From Rhizobium sp. Q54 (GTDB lineage: Bacteria; Pseudomonadota; Alphaproteobacteria; ATCC43930; CGMCC-115725): 57,726 nt of DNA. A program made the position numbers and the translations under genes. The first letter of the stretch is position 1. The number at the start of each line of letters is the position of its first letter. The notes beneath the pieces are model-generated. The model had not been told where the DNA came from. It did not search any database and was given only the letters and a program-made list of their open reading frames with translations. This document shows, piece by piece, positions 35,026 through 44,245 of this stretch. Location of the stretch: positions 1-57,726 of the forward strand of contig CAMATN010000013.1 in assembly GCA_945861155.1 (NCBI GenBank), written 5' to 3'.

Positions 35026-35271
35026 ATGTCGGCTCGCGTAAGGATAAATCACCAGGGCCGGATCGTCATTCCGGCCGAGTGCCGGGCGGCGGCCGGCCTG
35101 AAGCCTGGAGATGACCTCCTGATCGAGGCGGTCGGGGAGGGCGAACTGCGGCTGCGGACGCGACGGCAAGCACTCAAGGAGGCCCAGGCCATCGTCGCGC
35201 GGTATAGTTCGGGGCGCGATCTCGTGGCGGAGTTGATCGCCGAACGACGCGAAGAGGCAGCGCGTGAATGA
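35026..35271 (+). CDS. SpoVT/AbrB-fold antitoxin
   Basis: An 81-residue antitoxin with the swapped-hairpin AbrB fold: RVRINHQGRIVIPAECRAAAGLKPGDDLLIEAVGEGELRLRTR, positions 4-46. The C-terminal part (YSSGRDLVAELIAERREEAARE) would bind the toxin. ATG 35026 is preferred over ATG 35002. It overlaps the following VapC gene by 8 nt. The partner toxin is frameshifted, so the antitoxin may be an orphan in this genome. Confidence 0.85.
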   Translation: MSARVRINHQGRIVIPAECRAAAGLKPGDDLLIEAVGEGELRLRTRRQALKEAQAIVARYSSGRDLVAELIAERREEAARE

Positions 35272-35652
35272 GGATGAATTCGTCGCCGACGCCTCGGCGA
35301 TACTCGCGGCATTAAAGAATGAACCTTTTGACAAATTCGATCCCGAACGCCTCGACGGGACGTCGATCAGTGCCGTAAATCTTTGCGAGGTATTGACCAA
35401 GCTGCGTTCGGACGGTCTGACCCAAGAGCAAGCCCTTACAGCGGCAGCGAGATTGAATTGCAAATCGTCGTATTTGACTCACGTCAAGCGGAGATCGCGG
35501 TGGATCTGTGGTCGCAGACCCGCCAAGCCGGCCTTTCGCTTGGTGATCGCGCGTGCTTGGCGCTCGGGCTTGCGCGCGGCAGCCCGGTCGTGACCGCCGA
35601 CCGTGCATGGGCAAATTGCGATGTCGGTGTGGCGGTGGTTCTGATTCGCTAA
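35264..35652 (+). pseudogene. vapC: VapC-type PIN toxin, frameshifted
   Basis: The N-terminal half from GTG 35264 carries FVADASAILAALKNE and VNLCEVLTKL. Near 35445-35460 the PIN homology moves to another frame and continues as FDSRQAEIAVDLW, SLGDRACLALGLA and VVTADRAW to 35652. The 389-nt length is one short of a multiple of three, consistent with a single-base deletion; the intact protein would be about 129 residues. As read, the toxin lacks its last two acidic residues and should be inactive. Confidence 0.8.
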
Positions 35653-35670
35653 ACAGTCCCCGCTCCGCTC

Positions 35671-36768
35671 TCAATCGAAAATCAGCACCGTCCTTGCGAC
35701 TTCGCCCGCTTTCATCGCGCGGAAGGCCTCGTTGATGTCGCCGAGATGGCCGCGCTTCGTAACCATGCTGTCGAGGTCGAGCCGGCCCTGGCGGTAGAAG
35801 TCGAGATAGAGCGGGATGTCGATGCGGAAGCGGTTGGAGCCCATGCGCGAGGTCTGCACCTTGCATTCCGGGCGGATCGCCATCCACGGAAACTCGATCG
35901 TCGCGTCGGGCGGCAATACGCCGACGATCGTCGCGGTGCCGCGGATGGCGAGGCTCTCGATCGCCTGGCGGCAGAGCTTCGCGAGTCCGACCGCCTCGAA
36001 AGCATGATCGACCCCGAGCCCGCCGGTCAGCGCGCGCACCGCCTTGACCGGATCGTCTTCGCCGCTGTTGACGAAATGGGTGGCGCCGGCGCGCTTCGCC
36101 ATCTCCTCCTTCGCGGCGAACATATCGACGGCGATGATCTGCCGCGCCGCGCCGATCCGCGCGCCCTGGATGATCGACAGCCCGACCCCGCCGCAGCCGA
36201 ACACCGCCACGGTCTGCCCGGCCTGGAGCCCTGAGGTGCGCAACGCCGCGCCGACCCCGGTCAACACGCCGCAGCCAACCAGCGCGGCGCGGTCGAGCGG
36301 GATCTCCTTGTCGATCTTCACTAGCGAATTCTCGTGCAGCAGCATCTTTTCGGCATAGCTCGATATGCCGATGAACTGCCGGACCGGGGCGCCGTTCTGG
36401 GAGAGCCGCGGCACCCCGCTATCGGGCCGGGTGACGAGACCGCCGGTGCACAGATTGGGGTGGCCGCCGAGGCATTGCGGGCAGCTGCCGCAAAACCCCG
36501 ACAAGCAGGCGACGACATGGTCGCCGACACGCACCGCCGTCACATCGTCGCCGACCGCCTCGACCACGCCGGCGCCCTCGTGCCCAAGCACGATCGGCCG
36601 GTCGAGCGGGAAGCGGCCCTGCCCATCGACGACATGCAGATCGCTATGGCAGACCCCGCTCGCGACCGTGCGCACCAGCACCTCGCGCCGCGCCGGCTTG
36701 TCGATATCGACCGCCTCGATCGTCAGCGGGTCGTGCGGCTTGCGAAACACGGCGGCCTCGATCTGCAT
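35671..36768 (-). CDS. Zinc-dependent alcohol dehydrogenase
   Basis: A 365-residue class III/medium-chain ADH. The catalytic zinc set is C40, H63 and E64 (GVCHSDLH, LGHEGAG). The structural zinc cluster is C93, C96, C99 and C107 (CGSCPQCLGGHPNLC). The NAD-binding loop is GCGGVGLSIIQGARIGAA. It resembles S-hydroxymethyl-glutathione or mycothiol-type/Rxyl_3153-type dehydrogenases; exact substrate unknown. ATG 36768; the stop lies 18 bp from the convergent broken vapC. Confidence 0.9.
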   Translation of the reverse strand: MQIEAAVFRKPHDPLTIEAVDIDKPARREVLVRTVASGVCHSDLHVVDGQGRFPLDRPIVLGHEGAGVVEAVGDDVTAVRVGDHVVACLSGFCGSCPQCLGGHPNLCTGGLVTRPDSGVPRLSQNGAPVRQFIGISSYAEKMLLHENSLVKIDKEIPLDRAALVGCGVLTGVGAALRTSGLQAGQTVAVFGCGGVGLSIIQGARIGAARQIIAVDMFAAKEEMAKRAGATHFVNSGEDDPVKAVRALTGGLGVDHAFEAVGLAKLCRQAIESLAIRGTATIVGVLPPDATIEFPWMAIRPECKVQTSRMGSNRFRIDIPLYLDFYRQGRLDLDSMVTKRGHLGDINEAFRAMKAGEVARTVLIFD

Positions 36769-36853
36769 GGGTAGGTCCTCCTTGATTCAGGCGAGGATTT
36801 GCCGAACGCGGCATCGCGTCAAGCCGCTCCCGCGGTCCGTGAGCCGCACGCAG

Positions 36854-36985
36854 TTGTCATCCCGGCGAAGGCCGGGATCCACCGTCGGGCGGCTCTAATC
36901 TTTGGCCTAAATGTGCCGCGTTCGGTGCGATCTTGGTGAGATCGCGAAAATGCAGCCATGGATCCCGGCCTTCGCCGGGATGACA
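36854..36985. repeat. Inverted palindrome pair in a 328-bp gap
   Basis: The units at 36854-36882 and 36959-36985 are inverted copies of the TGTCATCCCGGC/GCCGGGATGACA hairpin also found at 1189-1216. The 76-bp interior has no gene. The remainder of the gap (36986-37096) holds only the presumed promoter and leader of the ThDP enzyme gene. Confidence 0.8.
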
Positions 36986-37096
36986 TTGGGGATTGAGGAT
37001 AATGGGACTGTATGGACCATTTGGGCTATTGCGTCTTCCGGGCCTTCCCTCGGTGCGCTATCCCTTCGGCCAACATTGGCGCGTAAGGAATTTCAA

Positions 37097-38782
37097 ATGA
37101 GCCGCACCGTCGCCCGCCTGCTGGCGGAAAGCCTCGAAGCGCATGATGTCGACCAAGTCTATTGCGTGCCGGGCGAAAGCTATATCGGGCTGACCAGCGC
37201 GTTGATCGACCGCAACTCGATCCGCGTCATCGTGTGTCGCCACGAGGCCGGCGCCGGCTATATGGCGGTGGCCGACGGCAGGCTGCGCCAGCGCGCCGGG
37301 GTCGTCATGGTGTCGCGCGGGCCGGGCCTGTCGAACGCGATGGTGGCGCTGCATACGGCCTATCACGACGCGACCCCGCTGGTGGTGCTGGTCGGCCAGG
37401 TCGAGCGCCAGGATTTCGGCCGGCTCGCGTTGCAGGAGCAGAATTATTCGCGGCTCCTGTCCGACGTGACCAAGGAGGTTATCGAGGTCAACCAGCCGGA
37501 ACAGGCGTCGGAAGCGATCGCCCGCGCCTTTCACCTGGCGGAAAGCGGGACCCAAGGGCCGGTCGCGGTCATTCTGCCCGAAGACATCTTCGACGAGGAG
37601 ACCGCGGCCGACATTGATGCGGCGCGGCCGCATGTCGTCGCCGGGCCGCGCCCCGAGGATCTCGACCGCCTCGCCGACATGCTCGGACGCGCCGAGAGGC
37701 CGCTGGTGGTGGTCGGCGGCGCGCTGATGGCCGAGGCGGTGCGCGACACGGCGGCGCTCGGCGATCTCAACCGGCTCGCCGAGGAATGGGTATTGCCGGT
37801 CAGCCCGACCCATCGCCGGCCGCATCTGTTCGACGCGACGCACCCCAATTACGGCGGCTACATGGGGATAAGGGTGCCGCCGGCATTGCTCGGCGAGATG
37901 AAGCGCGCCGATCTGATGGTGGCGCTCGGCGAACGCATGACCGACTCGGTCAGCCAGTCCTACAGCTTTCCGAAGGCGCCGATGCCGCAATTGCCCTTTG
38001 TGCATGTGTGGCCCGATGCCGACGAGGTCGGCCGGGTGTGGCGCCCCGATCTCGGCATGCCGTGCAGCCCGCACGAAGTCATCAAGGCGCTGTTGAAGCG
38101 CGGCGCGCCGGCCGATGCAGCCAAGCGCCGGGGTTGGGTCGCCGGGCTCAACGCGATCCACCGGAAGCTGCTCGCCAAGGAATGGGAGCCAACCGATGAC
38201 GGGGTCAATTTCGCGGCGATCGTGTGCGAAATCGACAAGCACCTGGCGCCTGACGCGACGGTGACGACCGACGCCGGCAATTTCGGCAGTTTCGTGCACC
38301 GCTATATCGGCTTCCGCCAGGGCCAGGTGTTCCTGTCGTCGGTGGTCGGCGCGATGGGTTCGGGGATGCCGATGGCGGTGGCGGCGGCGTTGCGCCGGCC
38401 GGGCACGCAGGTGGTCGCGTTTGTCGGCGATGGCGGCGCCTTGATGATGGGCAACGAGATCGCCACCGCGGTCCAGTACGGCGCCAACCCGATCATGATC
38501 ATCTCGGACAACAAGATGTACGGCACGATCGGCATGCATTCCTACGTGCGCTATCCCGAGCGCGCGTTCATGGAAGGGACGCGCCTGACCAACCCCGATT
38601 TCGCCGCCTGGGGCCGCTCGTTCGGCGCCGAGGGGATCACGATCCGCACCGAAGCCGAAGTCGCTGACGGCATCGCCCGCGCCTTCGCGGTCAAGACCCG
38701 GCCGGTCGTCGTGCACTGCCTCACGTCGGCGATCCAGATGAGCGCCTGGCGCCGGTATACAGGGTCGGAGAGCTTGCCGTAG
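37097..38782 (+). CDS. Acetolactate-synthase-like thiamine-diphosphate enzyme
   Basis: A 561-residue ThDP-dependent enzyme of the acetolactate synthase/oxalyl-CoA decarboxylase superfamily. The catalytic Glu is E50 (CRHEAGAGYMA). The ThDP motif GDGGALMMGNEIATAVQYG runs to DNKMYG in the last third. The middle domain (about 190-330) is the usual Rossmann-like FAD-type domain without obvious FAD loops. AAGGAA precedes ATG 37097. The upstream in-frame extension from 36911 covers a repeat and is rejected. Exact reaction unknown; there is no small subunit gene nearby. Confidence 0.88.
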   Translation: MSRTVARLLAESLEAHDVDQVYCVPGESYIGLTSALIDRNSIRVIVCRHEAGAGYMAVADGRLRQRAGVVMVSRGPGLSNAMVALHTAYHDATPLVVLVGQVERQDFGRLALQEQNYSRLLSDVTKEVIEVNQPEQASEAIARAFHLAESGTQGPVAVILPEDIFDEETAADIDAARPHVVAGPRPEDLDRLADMLGRAERPLVVVGGALMAEAVRDTAALGDLNRLAEEWVLPVSPTHRRPHLFDATHPNYGGYMGIRVPPALLGEMKRADLMVALGERMTDSVSQSYSFPKAPMPQLPFVHVWPDADEVGRVWRPDLGMPCSPHEVIKALLKRGAPADAAKRRGWVAGLNAIHRKLLAKEWEPTDDGVNFAAIVCEIDKHLAPDATVTTDAGNFGSFVHRYIGFRQGQVFLSSVVGAMGSGMPMAVAAALRRPGTQVVAFVGDGGALMMGNEIATAVQYGANPIMIISDNKMYGTIGMHSYVRYPERAFMEGTRLTNPDFAAWGRSFGAEGITIRTEAEVADGIARAFAVKTRPVVVHCLTSAIQMSAWRRYTGSESLP

Positions 38783-38801
38783 AGCGCACCGGCGCCAGAA
38801 G

Positions 38802-38836
38802 TTGACGGAGCGCCCAGCGTTGGTATAAACGCCAAC
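38802..38836 (+). promoter_or_regulatory. Leaderless promoter with overlapping dyad for TumE-TumA
   Basis: TTGACG (38802-38807) and TATAAA (38824-38829) are 16 bp apart, a strong sigma70-type match. GTTGG (38819-38823) and CCAAC (38832-38836), and inside them GCGTT/AACGC, form an inverted repeat over the -10 box and the start. Transcription would start within a few bases of ATG 38837. Autorepression by the antitoxin is inferred. Confidence 0.7.
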
Positions 38837-39128
38837 ATGAGGGCGCGGGCGCGGCTCCTGCTTCGAGAAAGGCGGATTGTCGGCGAAAGCGGGTTCGCCG
38901 ATATAGTGATCTGGCAGTTGCCCAATCCGCTTCCGGGGAGCAGCCACGGCTTCAAATACCGCTTGGCCTTCGTGGTCGATCAGTTATGCGTTCTGCGCTT
39001 CGACAATGAAACCGGAAAGGGCGATCACAAGCACATCGGCGCGGACGAAGTACCCTACGACTTCACCACATTTGGATCAACTGGTGACGGATTTCTGGAG
39101 CGAGATCGCCGAATGGAGCCATCCGTGA
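38837..39128 (+). pseudogene. tumE: TumE-like toxin, frameshifted
   Basis: Homology to TumE-type toxins (DUF6516-like): ADIVIWQLPNPLPGSSHGFKYRLAFV and LRFDNETGKGDHKHIG. At about 39068 (ACCACATTTGGAT) the expected C terminus LDQLVTDFWSEIAEWSHP continues in the next frame to TGA 39126-39128. Removing one T of TTT restores it to a 96-residue protein. As read, the toxin frame instead runs on into the antitoxin frame, making a toxin-antitoxin fusion of 209 residues. It starts at ATG 38837 just after a near-leaderless promoter. Confidence 0.75.
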
Positions 39129-39466
39129 GCACGGTAACGATCGGCATTGCCGCGATGGAGGACACGAAGGCGAGAATGCTGCGCGCGTTCCAAGGTGAGC
39201 GACAAGGCGCCTTTATCAGCTTCGCGACGGTTGAGTTGCTCTGGAAAGTGATCACGCCGAAGCGATGGGAGGTCCTGCTGGCACTGACCGGTGCCGGGCC
39301 GATCGCAATACGGGAGGTCTCTCGCCGGGTCGGCCGAGACGTGAAATCGGTCCACGGCGACATTCAGGTATTGCTGAAGGCTGGGGTTGTCGAGCGCGCC
39401 GACGACGGACGAATTCTGTTTCCCTACAACGAAATCCATGTGGATTTCGTATTGCGCGCGGCTTGA
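39125..39466 (+). CDS. tumA: TumA-like HTH antitoxin
   Basis: A 113-residue winged-HTH protein starting at GTG 39125, which overlaps the intended TumE stop by GTGA. The HTH is IREVSRRVGRDVKSVHGDIQVLL, about residues 58-80, followed by GVVERADDGRILFPYNEIHVDFVLRAA. TumA proteins neutralise TumE and repress the operon. Coding is well supported because the homology is complete and the stop is 55 bp before the next gene. Confidence 0.82.
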   Translation: MSTVTIGIAAMEDTKARMLRAFQGERQGAFISFATVELLWKVITPKRWEVLLALTGAGPIAIREVSRRVGRDVKSVHGDIQVLLKAGVVERADDGRILFPYNEIHVDFVLRAA

Positions 39467-39521
39467 GCGTAAGAGCCGCTTGAGCGTATGACAGGCGAAC
39501 GTGGGGCACGGCGGAGCTGAC

Positions 39522-40781
39522 ATGGCGATGATTGATGCGGCGATCTGGCCGGCGCTCGACTATAGCCGGGTGCCGTACCGGCTCTACCACGATAGCGAGC
39601 TTTACGCCCGCGAGCAGGAGGCGGTGTTCCGCGGTCCGGTGTGGAACTACCTCGCGCTCGAAGCGGAGATACCCGAACCCGGCGATTTCCGCGCGTCCTA
39701 TGTCGGCGACACACCGGTCATCGTCAACCGCGACCGCAATGGCGACATCCACGCCTTCGTCAATCGCTGCGCCCATCGCGGCGCGCTGGTGCGGAGGGAA
39801 CTCTCGGGCAACGCCGAGGAGCATGTCTGCGTCTATCACCAATGGTGCTATGGCCTCGACGGCGGGCTGAATGCGATCCCGTTTCGCCGCGGCGTGCGCG
39901 GCAAGGGCGGGCTCGACCCGGGCTTCGACATGGGGGCGCACGGCTTGCGCAAGCTGCGGATCGGCACCGTCAACGGCGCGATCTTCGGCACCCTCGCGAC
40001 CGATTCGGAGCCGCTCGACGCCTATCTCGGCGCGCCGATCCTGGCCGAGATCCGCCGCATGCTGCACCGCCCAATTCGCGTGCTCGGCTATACCCGGCAG
40101 CGCATCCGCGCCAATTGGAAGCTCTACGCCGAGAACACCCGCGACAATTACCACGCCAGCCTGCTGCACGAATTTCTGGTCACGTTCGGGCTCGACCGCG
40201 CGACCCAAATCGGCGGCGTCCGGATGGATGCGCGCCATCGCCACAACGTCACCTGGGCCGAAGCCGACAGCGACACCGCCGAGATGGCGCGCGAGGCCTA
40301 TAACAGCGCGCGGGTGCGCAACGACCGGCTGACCCTGCGCGAGCCCTCGATGGTCAAGTTCCGTCGCGACCGCGACGACAATTTCAACCTGCTGGTCACC
40401 TCGGTGTTCCCCGGCGCGGTGTTCGCGCAGATCAGCAACAGCCTGGCGATCCGCCAGATCCGGCCGCGCGGCGTCGATATGGTCGAGGTGCATCAGACGA
40501 TGCTCGGCTATGCCGACGAGCCGCCCGAGATGCATCTGCACCGGCTGCGTCAGGCCAATCTGGTCGGCCCGGCCGGGCTCGTGTCGATGGAGGACGGTGA
40601 GGCGATCGAACTGGTGCACCGCGCCTCGGAGCCCGACCGCGACCGGTCGACCGTGATCGAATTGGGCGGCGCCGGAATCATCTCCGACCGCGACTACCGC
40701 GTCAACGACGTGCCGTTGCGCGGCTTCTGGTCGTATTACGCCGAGCTTCTCGGGATCGAGCCGGCCGGTGCGGTGCGATGA
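39522..40781 (+). CDS. Aromatic ring-hydroxylating dioxygenase, alpha subunit
   Basis: A 419-residue Rieske oxygenase large subunit. The Rieske ligands are C83, H85 (CAHRG) and C103, H106 (CVYHQW). The mononuclear iron ligands are H211 and H216 in DNYHASLLHEF, with D208 as the bridging residue. It hydroxylates an aromatic or related substrate using electrons from a ferredoxin/reductase not found in this window. ATG 39522 follows GGAG. The beta subunit starts 4 nt inside the stop codon. Confidence 0.9.
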   Translation: MAMIDAAIWPALDYSRVPYRLYHDSELYAREQEAVFRGPVWNYLALEAEIPEPGDFRASYVGDTPVIVNRDRNGDIHAFVNRCAHRGALVRRELSGNAEEHVCVYHQWCYGLDGGLNAIPFRRGVRGKGGLDPGFDMGAHGLRKLRIGTVNGAIFGTLATDSEPLDAYLGAPILAEIRRMLHRPIRVLGYTRQRIRANWKLYAENTRDNYHASLLHEFLVTFGLDRATQIGGVRMDARHRHNVTWAEADSDTAEMAREAYNSARVRNDRLTLREPSMVKFRRDRDDNFNLLVTSVFPGAVFAQISNSLAIRQIRPRGVDMVEVHQTMLGYADEPPEMHLHRLRQANLVGPAGLVSMEDGEAIELVHRASEPDRDRSTVIELGGAGIISDRDYRVNDVPLRGFWSYYAELLGIEPAGAVR

Positions 40782-41257
40782 GTGTCGAGCGCCTGGGCGA
40801 CCCACTTGGCGTGCATGCGTTGCTCGCCGAATACGGGGGGTTGCTCGACCTTGGCCGCTACGACGACTGGCTCGGCCTCTTCGCCGCGACCTGCCGCTAT
40901 AGCGTGATGCCGCGCGAGAATTACGACGCCGGATTGCCGGTCGCGCTGATCTTGTGCGACAGCCGCGCGATGCTCGAGGACCGCATCCAGGCATTGCGCG
41001 AGGCCAACAAGTACAACATCCATATTGATCGCCACATCATCGGCCTGCCGCGCATCGTCACCGAACAAGCCGGCGGGATCGAGATCGAGGCGCCGTTCGC
41101 GGTCTATCAAACCGACCAGGAGGGCGAGACAAGGCTGTTCGTGACCGGCCTCTATCGCGACCGGCTGCAACGGGCGGGCGACGCGCTGCGCATCGCCGAC
41201 AAGCTGGTCCTGCTCGACACCTCGGCGGTCCCGACCCTGCTCGCGACGCCGCTGTAA
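40778..41257 (+). CDS. Aromatic ring-hydroxylating dioxygenase, beta subunit
   Basis: A 159-residue beta subunit with the cystatin-like fold: LLAEYGGLLDLGRYDDWLGLFAATCRYSVMPRENYDAG and a C-terminal VTGLYRDRLQRAGDALRIADKLVLLDTS. It overlaps the alpha gene by ATGA. It supports the hexamer and does not bind metals. A second alpha/beta pair is at 47455-49205. Confidence 0.88.
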   Translation: MSVERLGDPLGVHALLAEYGGLLDLGRYDDWLGLFAATCRYSVMPRENYDAGLPVALILCDSRAMLEDRIQALREANKYNIHIDRHIIGLPRIVTEQAGGIEIEAPFAVYQTDQEGETRLFVTGLYRDRLQRAGDALRIADKLVLLDTSAVPTLLATPL

Positions 41258-41348
41258 CGCCATATCGGCCTATTTCATGGGCCCCTACCGTCGTCGTCGC
41301 GGCAGAGGCCCATGGCCACGAACACACACGAGTGCTCCGCGGCAACGG

Positions 41349-41486
41349 CCCCTCACCCTGTCCCTCTCCCCGCAAGCGGGGCGAGGGAACCCAATTGCAA
41401 GACCGTGCGAACCCATCGCGGCGATACTCAGGAAGCGCCGCCTCTCTCCCTCGCCCCGCTTGCGGGGAGAGGGACAGGGTGAGGGG
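41349..41486. repeat. Perfect 40-bp inverted repeat
   Basis: 41349-41388 and 41447-41486 are exact reverse complements (outer end CCCCTCACCCTGTCCCTCTC). The 58-bp interior has no gene. This is the main feature of the 447-bp stretch between the dioxygenase beta gene and the MFS gene; a partial GGCGAAGGCC palindrome follows at about 41549. Confidence 0.9.
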
Positions 41487-41704
41487 TGGCGACGAACGGA
41501 AATCTCTCGCCGGCTATAATAGAGCGACACAGCTAAGCTAGCGCCTGCCGGCGAAGGCCGGGACCCGTTTCTGCGGTGGAAGAAATTGCCGGTGCCCGCG
41601 CAATGGGCATGGCTGCCCAGCAAATGGGCAAGCGGGGTCGACAGCGCTCTCATCGCCGGGTTGGATGCGCCTTTGGGGGGAAATCCGACTTTGGCGTGGG
41701 TGTG

Positions 41705-42946
41705 ATGTTCCGGTTCGCGATGCTGGCGCCGTTTCAGGTGCGCAGCTTCCGCTTTCAATTCCCGGCCGACCTCGCGACCTCCTGGGCGATCGAGATGGAG
41801 AACCTCGTCCTCGGCTGGTACATCCTGGTCGAGACCGGCTCGGTCCTGGCGCTGACCCTCTATTGGGCGCTGCTCTATCTCGGGACGTTGCTCGCGCCGA
41901 TGTTCGGCATGCTGGGCGACCGGATCGGCCAGCGCACCGTCTTGTGCGCGATGCGGGCCGCGTATGCGAGCCTCGGCATCGCCGTCGCGACGCTGGCCTT
42001 CGCCGGGGTGCTGCGCCCCTACCACGTGTTCATCATCGCCGCCTTATCGGGTCTGATCCGGCCGTCGGACCAGGGGATGCGCAGCGCGCTCGTCGCCGCG
42101 ACGATGCCCGGCGACCGGCTGATGGCGACGATGGGAGTGTCGCGCACGACCTCGGATCTGGCGCGGATCGTCGGCGCGCTGTCCGGCGCCGGCCTGTTCG
42201 CCGTTTTTGGACTGGCGCCGGTCTATCTCGCGATCGCCGGCTTTTACGCGACCGGTTTCCTGTTCACCCTCGGGGTTTCGCGGCCCCCGGCCCGGCCCGT
42301 TTCGGCGGGCGCCGCCCGGCCCTCGCCGGGGCGCGACCTGCGCGAGGGGCTGGTCCATGTCTGGGACACGCCGTGTCTGCTGGCCGGGATGTGGCTGGCG
42401 TTCCTGGTCAACCTGACCGCCTTTCCACTGACCAGCGGTCTGCTTCCGTATGTGGCCAAGGAGATATACGGCATCGGCCAGACCGGGCTCGGCACCCTCG
42501 TCGCGTGTTTTTCGTTCGGATCGCTGATGGGCTCGATCACGGTCAGCATCGCCGGTCGCGCATTGCGACCCGGCCGCATGATGATCCTGTTCGCGCTGGG
42601 CTGGTACGCGGCATTGCTCGTCTTCGTCAATCTGGAAAGCCCGATCAGCGGCCGCATGGTGCTCGTCATCGCCGGGATCACCCAGGCCCTCAGCCTCGTG
42701 CCGATGAACGTGATGCTGCTGCACAGCGCCGGGGAGCGCTTTCGCGGCCGGGTCATGGGGGTGCGGATGCTGGCGATTTACGGGGTGCCGATCGGGCTCC
42801 TCACCGCCGGAGTGCTGATCGAGCGCCTCGGCTTCGCGGCGACGACCTCGCTCTATTGCCTGGTTGGCGCCGTGCTGACCTTGGTGATCGCGCTGCGCTG
42901 GCGCTCGGCGTTGTGGCCGCTCGACGCGCCGGCCAACAATCGATGA
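41705..42946 (+). CDS. Major facilitator superfamily transporter
   Basis: A 413-residue 12-helix carrier. The helix 2-3 loop [16 protein letters not shown] is the MFS motif. The fold of the enterobactin-exporter-like (EntS/MFS_3) group is suggested by [28 protein letters not shown], positions 12-39. ATG 41705 (MFRFAMLAP) is preferred; a longer frame from 41576 runs into repeats. It sits between the first dioxygenase and the acyl-CoA dehydrogenase and may move a substrate or product. Confidence 0.82.
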   Translation: MFRFAMLAPFQVRSFRFQFPADLATSWAIEMENLVLGWYILVETGSVLALTLYWALLYLGTLLAPMFGMLGDRIGQRTVLCAMRAAYASLGIAVATLAFAGVLRPYHVFIIAALSGLIRPSDQGMRSALVAATMPGDRLMATMGVSRTTSDLARIVGALSGAGLFAVFGLAPVYLAIAGFYATGFLFTLGVSRPPARPVSAGAARPSPGRDLREGLVHVWDTPCLLAGMWLAFLVNLTAFPLTSGLLPYVAKEIYGIGQTGLGTLVACFSFGSLMGSITVSIAGRALRPGRMMILFALGWYAALLVFVNLESPISGRMVLVIAGITQALSLVPMNVMLLHSAGERFRGRVMGVRMLAIYGVPIGLLTAGVLIERLGFAATTSLYCLVGAVLTLVIALRWRSALWPLDAPANNR

Positions 42947-43004
42947 AATTCTTCCCACATGGCGCGGATTGCCGGAGGCGCCGGCACTACCCATAATTCT
43001 CGGC

Positions 43005-44144
43005 ATGGATTTCGCCCTGTCCGACGAGCAGCTGGCGTTCGAGGAGACCGCGCGCCAATTCGCCCGCGAGGAATGGCTGCCGCACGCGCCGGGCTGGGAC
43101 GAGCGCGAGGAGTTCCCCGAGGCGGCGTTGCGCCAGGCGGCGGCGCTCGGCTTTGCCGGCATCTATGTGCGCGACGAGTTCGGCGGCAGCGGCCTCAGCC
43201 GGCTCGACGCGACGATCATCTTCGAGGAACTGGCGACCGCCTGCGTTTCGACCGCGGCGTATCTGTCGATCCACAACATGGCGGCGTGGATGATCGACCG
43301 CTTCGGCAACGAGGCACAGCGCGCGCGCTTGCTGCCGAAGCTGATGTCGATGGAGCATTTCGCCAGCTATTGCCTGACCGAGCCCAATAGCGGCTCGGAC
43401 GCGGCGGCATTGCAGACCCGCGCCCGGCGGGACGGCGACGATTACGTGCTGAACGGTACGAAGGCGTTCATCTCCGGCGGCGGGCGCAGCGACCTCTATG
43501 TCGTCATGGTGCGCACCGGCGAACCCGGCCCGAAGGGCATTTCCTGCCTCGTCGTCGAGAACGGCACCCCCGGCCTTTCCTTCGGCAGACCGGAGAAAAA
43601 GCTCGGCTGGCATAGCCAGCCGACCACCGGCGTGATGTTCGAGGATTGCCGCGTGGCCGTAGCCAACCGCCTCGGCGCCGAGGGCGAGGGTTTCTCCATT
43701 GCGATGATGGGGCTCGACGGCGGCCGACTCAATATCGGCGCCTGCTCATTGGGCGGGGCGCGCGCGTGCTACGAGGCGGCGCGCGGCTACATGCTGGAGC
43801 GCCGCCAGTTCGGCCAGCGCCTCGCCGATTTCCAGGCCTTGCAGTTCAAATTAGCCGACATGGCGACCGAGCTCGACGCCGCCCGCCTGATGCTGCGCCG
43901 CGCCGCCGCCAGCCTCGACAAGGGCGACCCGGACGCGACCCTCCATTGCGCGATGGCCAAGCGCCTCGCCACCGATGCCGGCTTTCGTGTCGCCAACGAA
44001 GCGCTGCAACTGCACGGCGGCTACGGCTACCTCCGGGATTTCCCGATCGAGCGCCATTTGCGCGACGTTCGGGTGCACCAGATCCTCGAAGGCACCAACG
44101 AAATCATGCGCGTCATCATTGCCCGGCGGCTGCTGCGGCAGTGA
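43005..44144 (+). CDS. Acyl-CoA dehydrogenase, isobutyryl-CoA-dehydrogenase-like
   Basis: A 379-residue FAD enzyme of the ACAD family. The family motifs [14 protein letters not shown] (about 121-134), the ISGGG FAD loop and the C-terminal [22 protein letters not shown] are clear. The catalytic Glu is in EGTNEIMR. The start [20 protein letters not shown] closely resembles ACAD8-type isobutyryl-CoA dehydrogenases. ATG 43005. It is immediately downstream of the MFS gene. Confidence 0.88.
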   Translation: MDFALSDEQLAFEETARQFAREEWLPHAPGWDEREEFPEAALRQAAALGFAGIYVRDEFGGSGLSRLDATIIFEELATACVSTAAYLSIHNMAAWMIDRFGNEAQRARLLPKLMSMEHFASYCLTEPNSGSDAAALQTRARRDGDDYVLNGTKAFISGGGRSDLYVVMVRTGEPGPKGISCLVVENGTPGLSFGRPEKKLGWHSQPTTGVMFEDCRVAVANRLGAEGEGFSIAMMGLDGGRLNIGACSLGGARACYEAARGYMLERRQFGQRLADFQALQFKLADMATELDAARLMLRRAAASLDKGDPDATLHCAMAKRLATDAGFRVANEALQLHGGYGYLRDFPIERHLRDVRVHQILEGTNEIMRVIIARRLLRQ

Positions 44145-44245
44145 GCGGGGCCGGGTTACGACAGGCATGTAATCGCATATTGTATGAGAAAGGCGGAATC
44201 CGGTCAGGTCGTACTGACGGGACGGGCGGGAGTTTGCAGCGGACC

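Noticed and set aside
36911-38782. 623-residue ThDP enzyme
   Set aside because: The first 62 residues read through a palindromic repeat; ATG 37097 with AAGGAA fits the family.
41257-41577. Possible CRISPR array in the repeat-rich gap
   Set aside because: Only one inverted pair is present, with no regularly spaced direct repeats and no cas genes.
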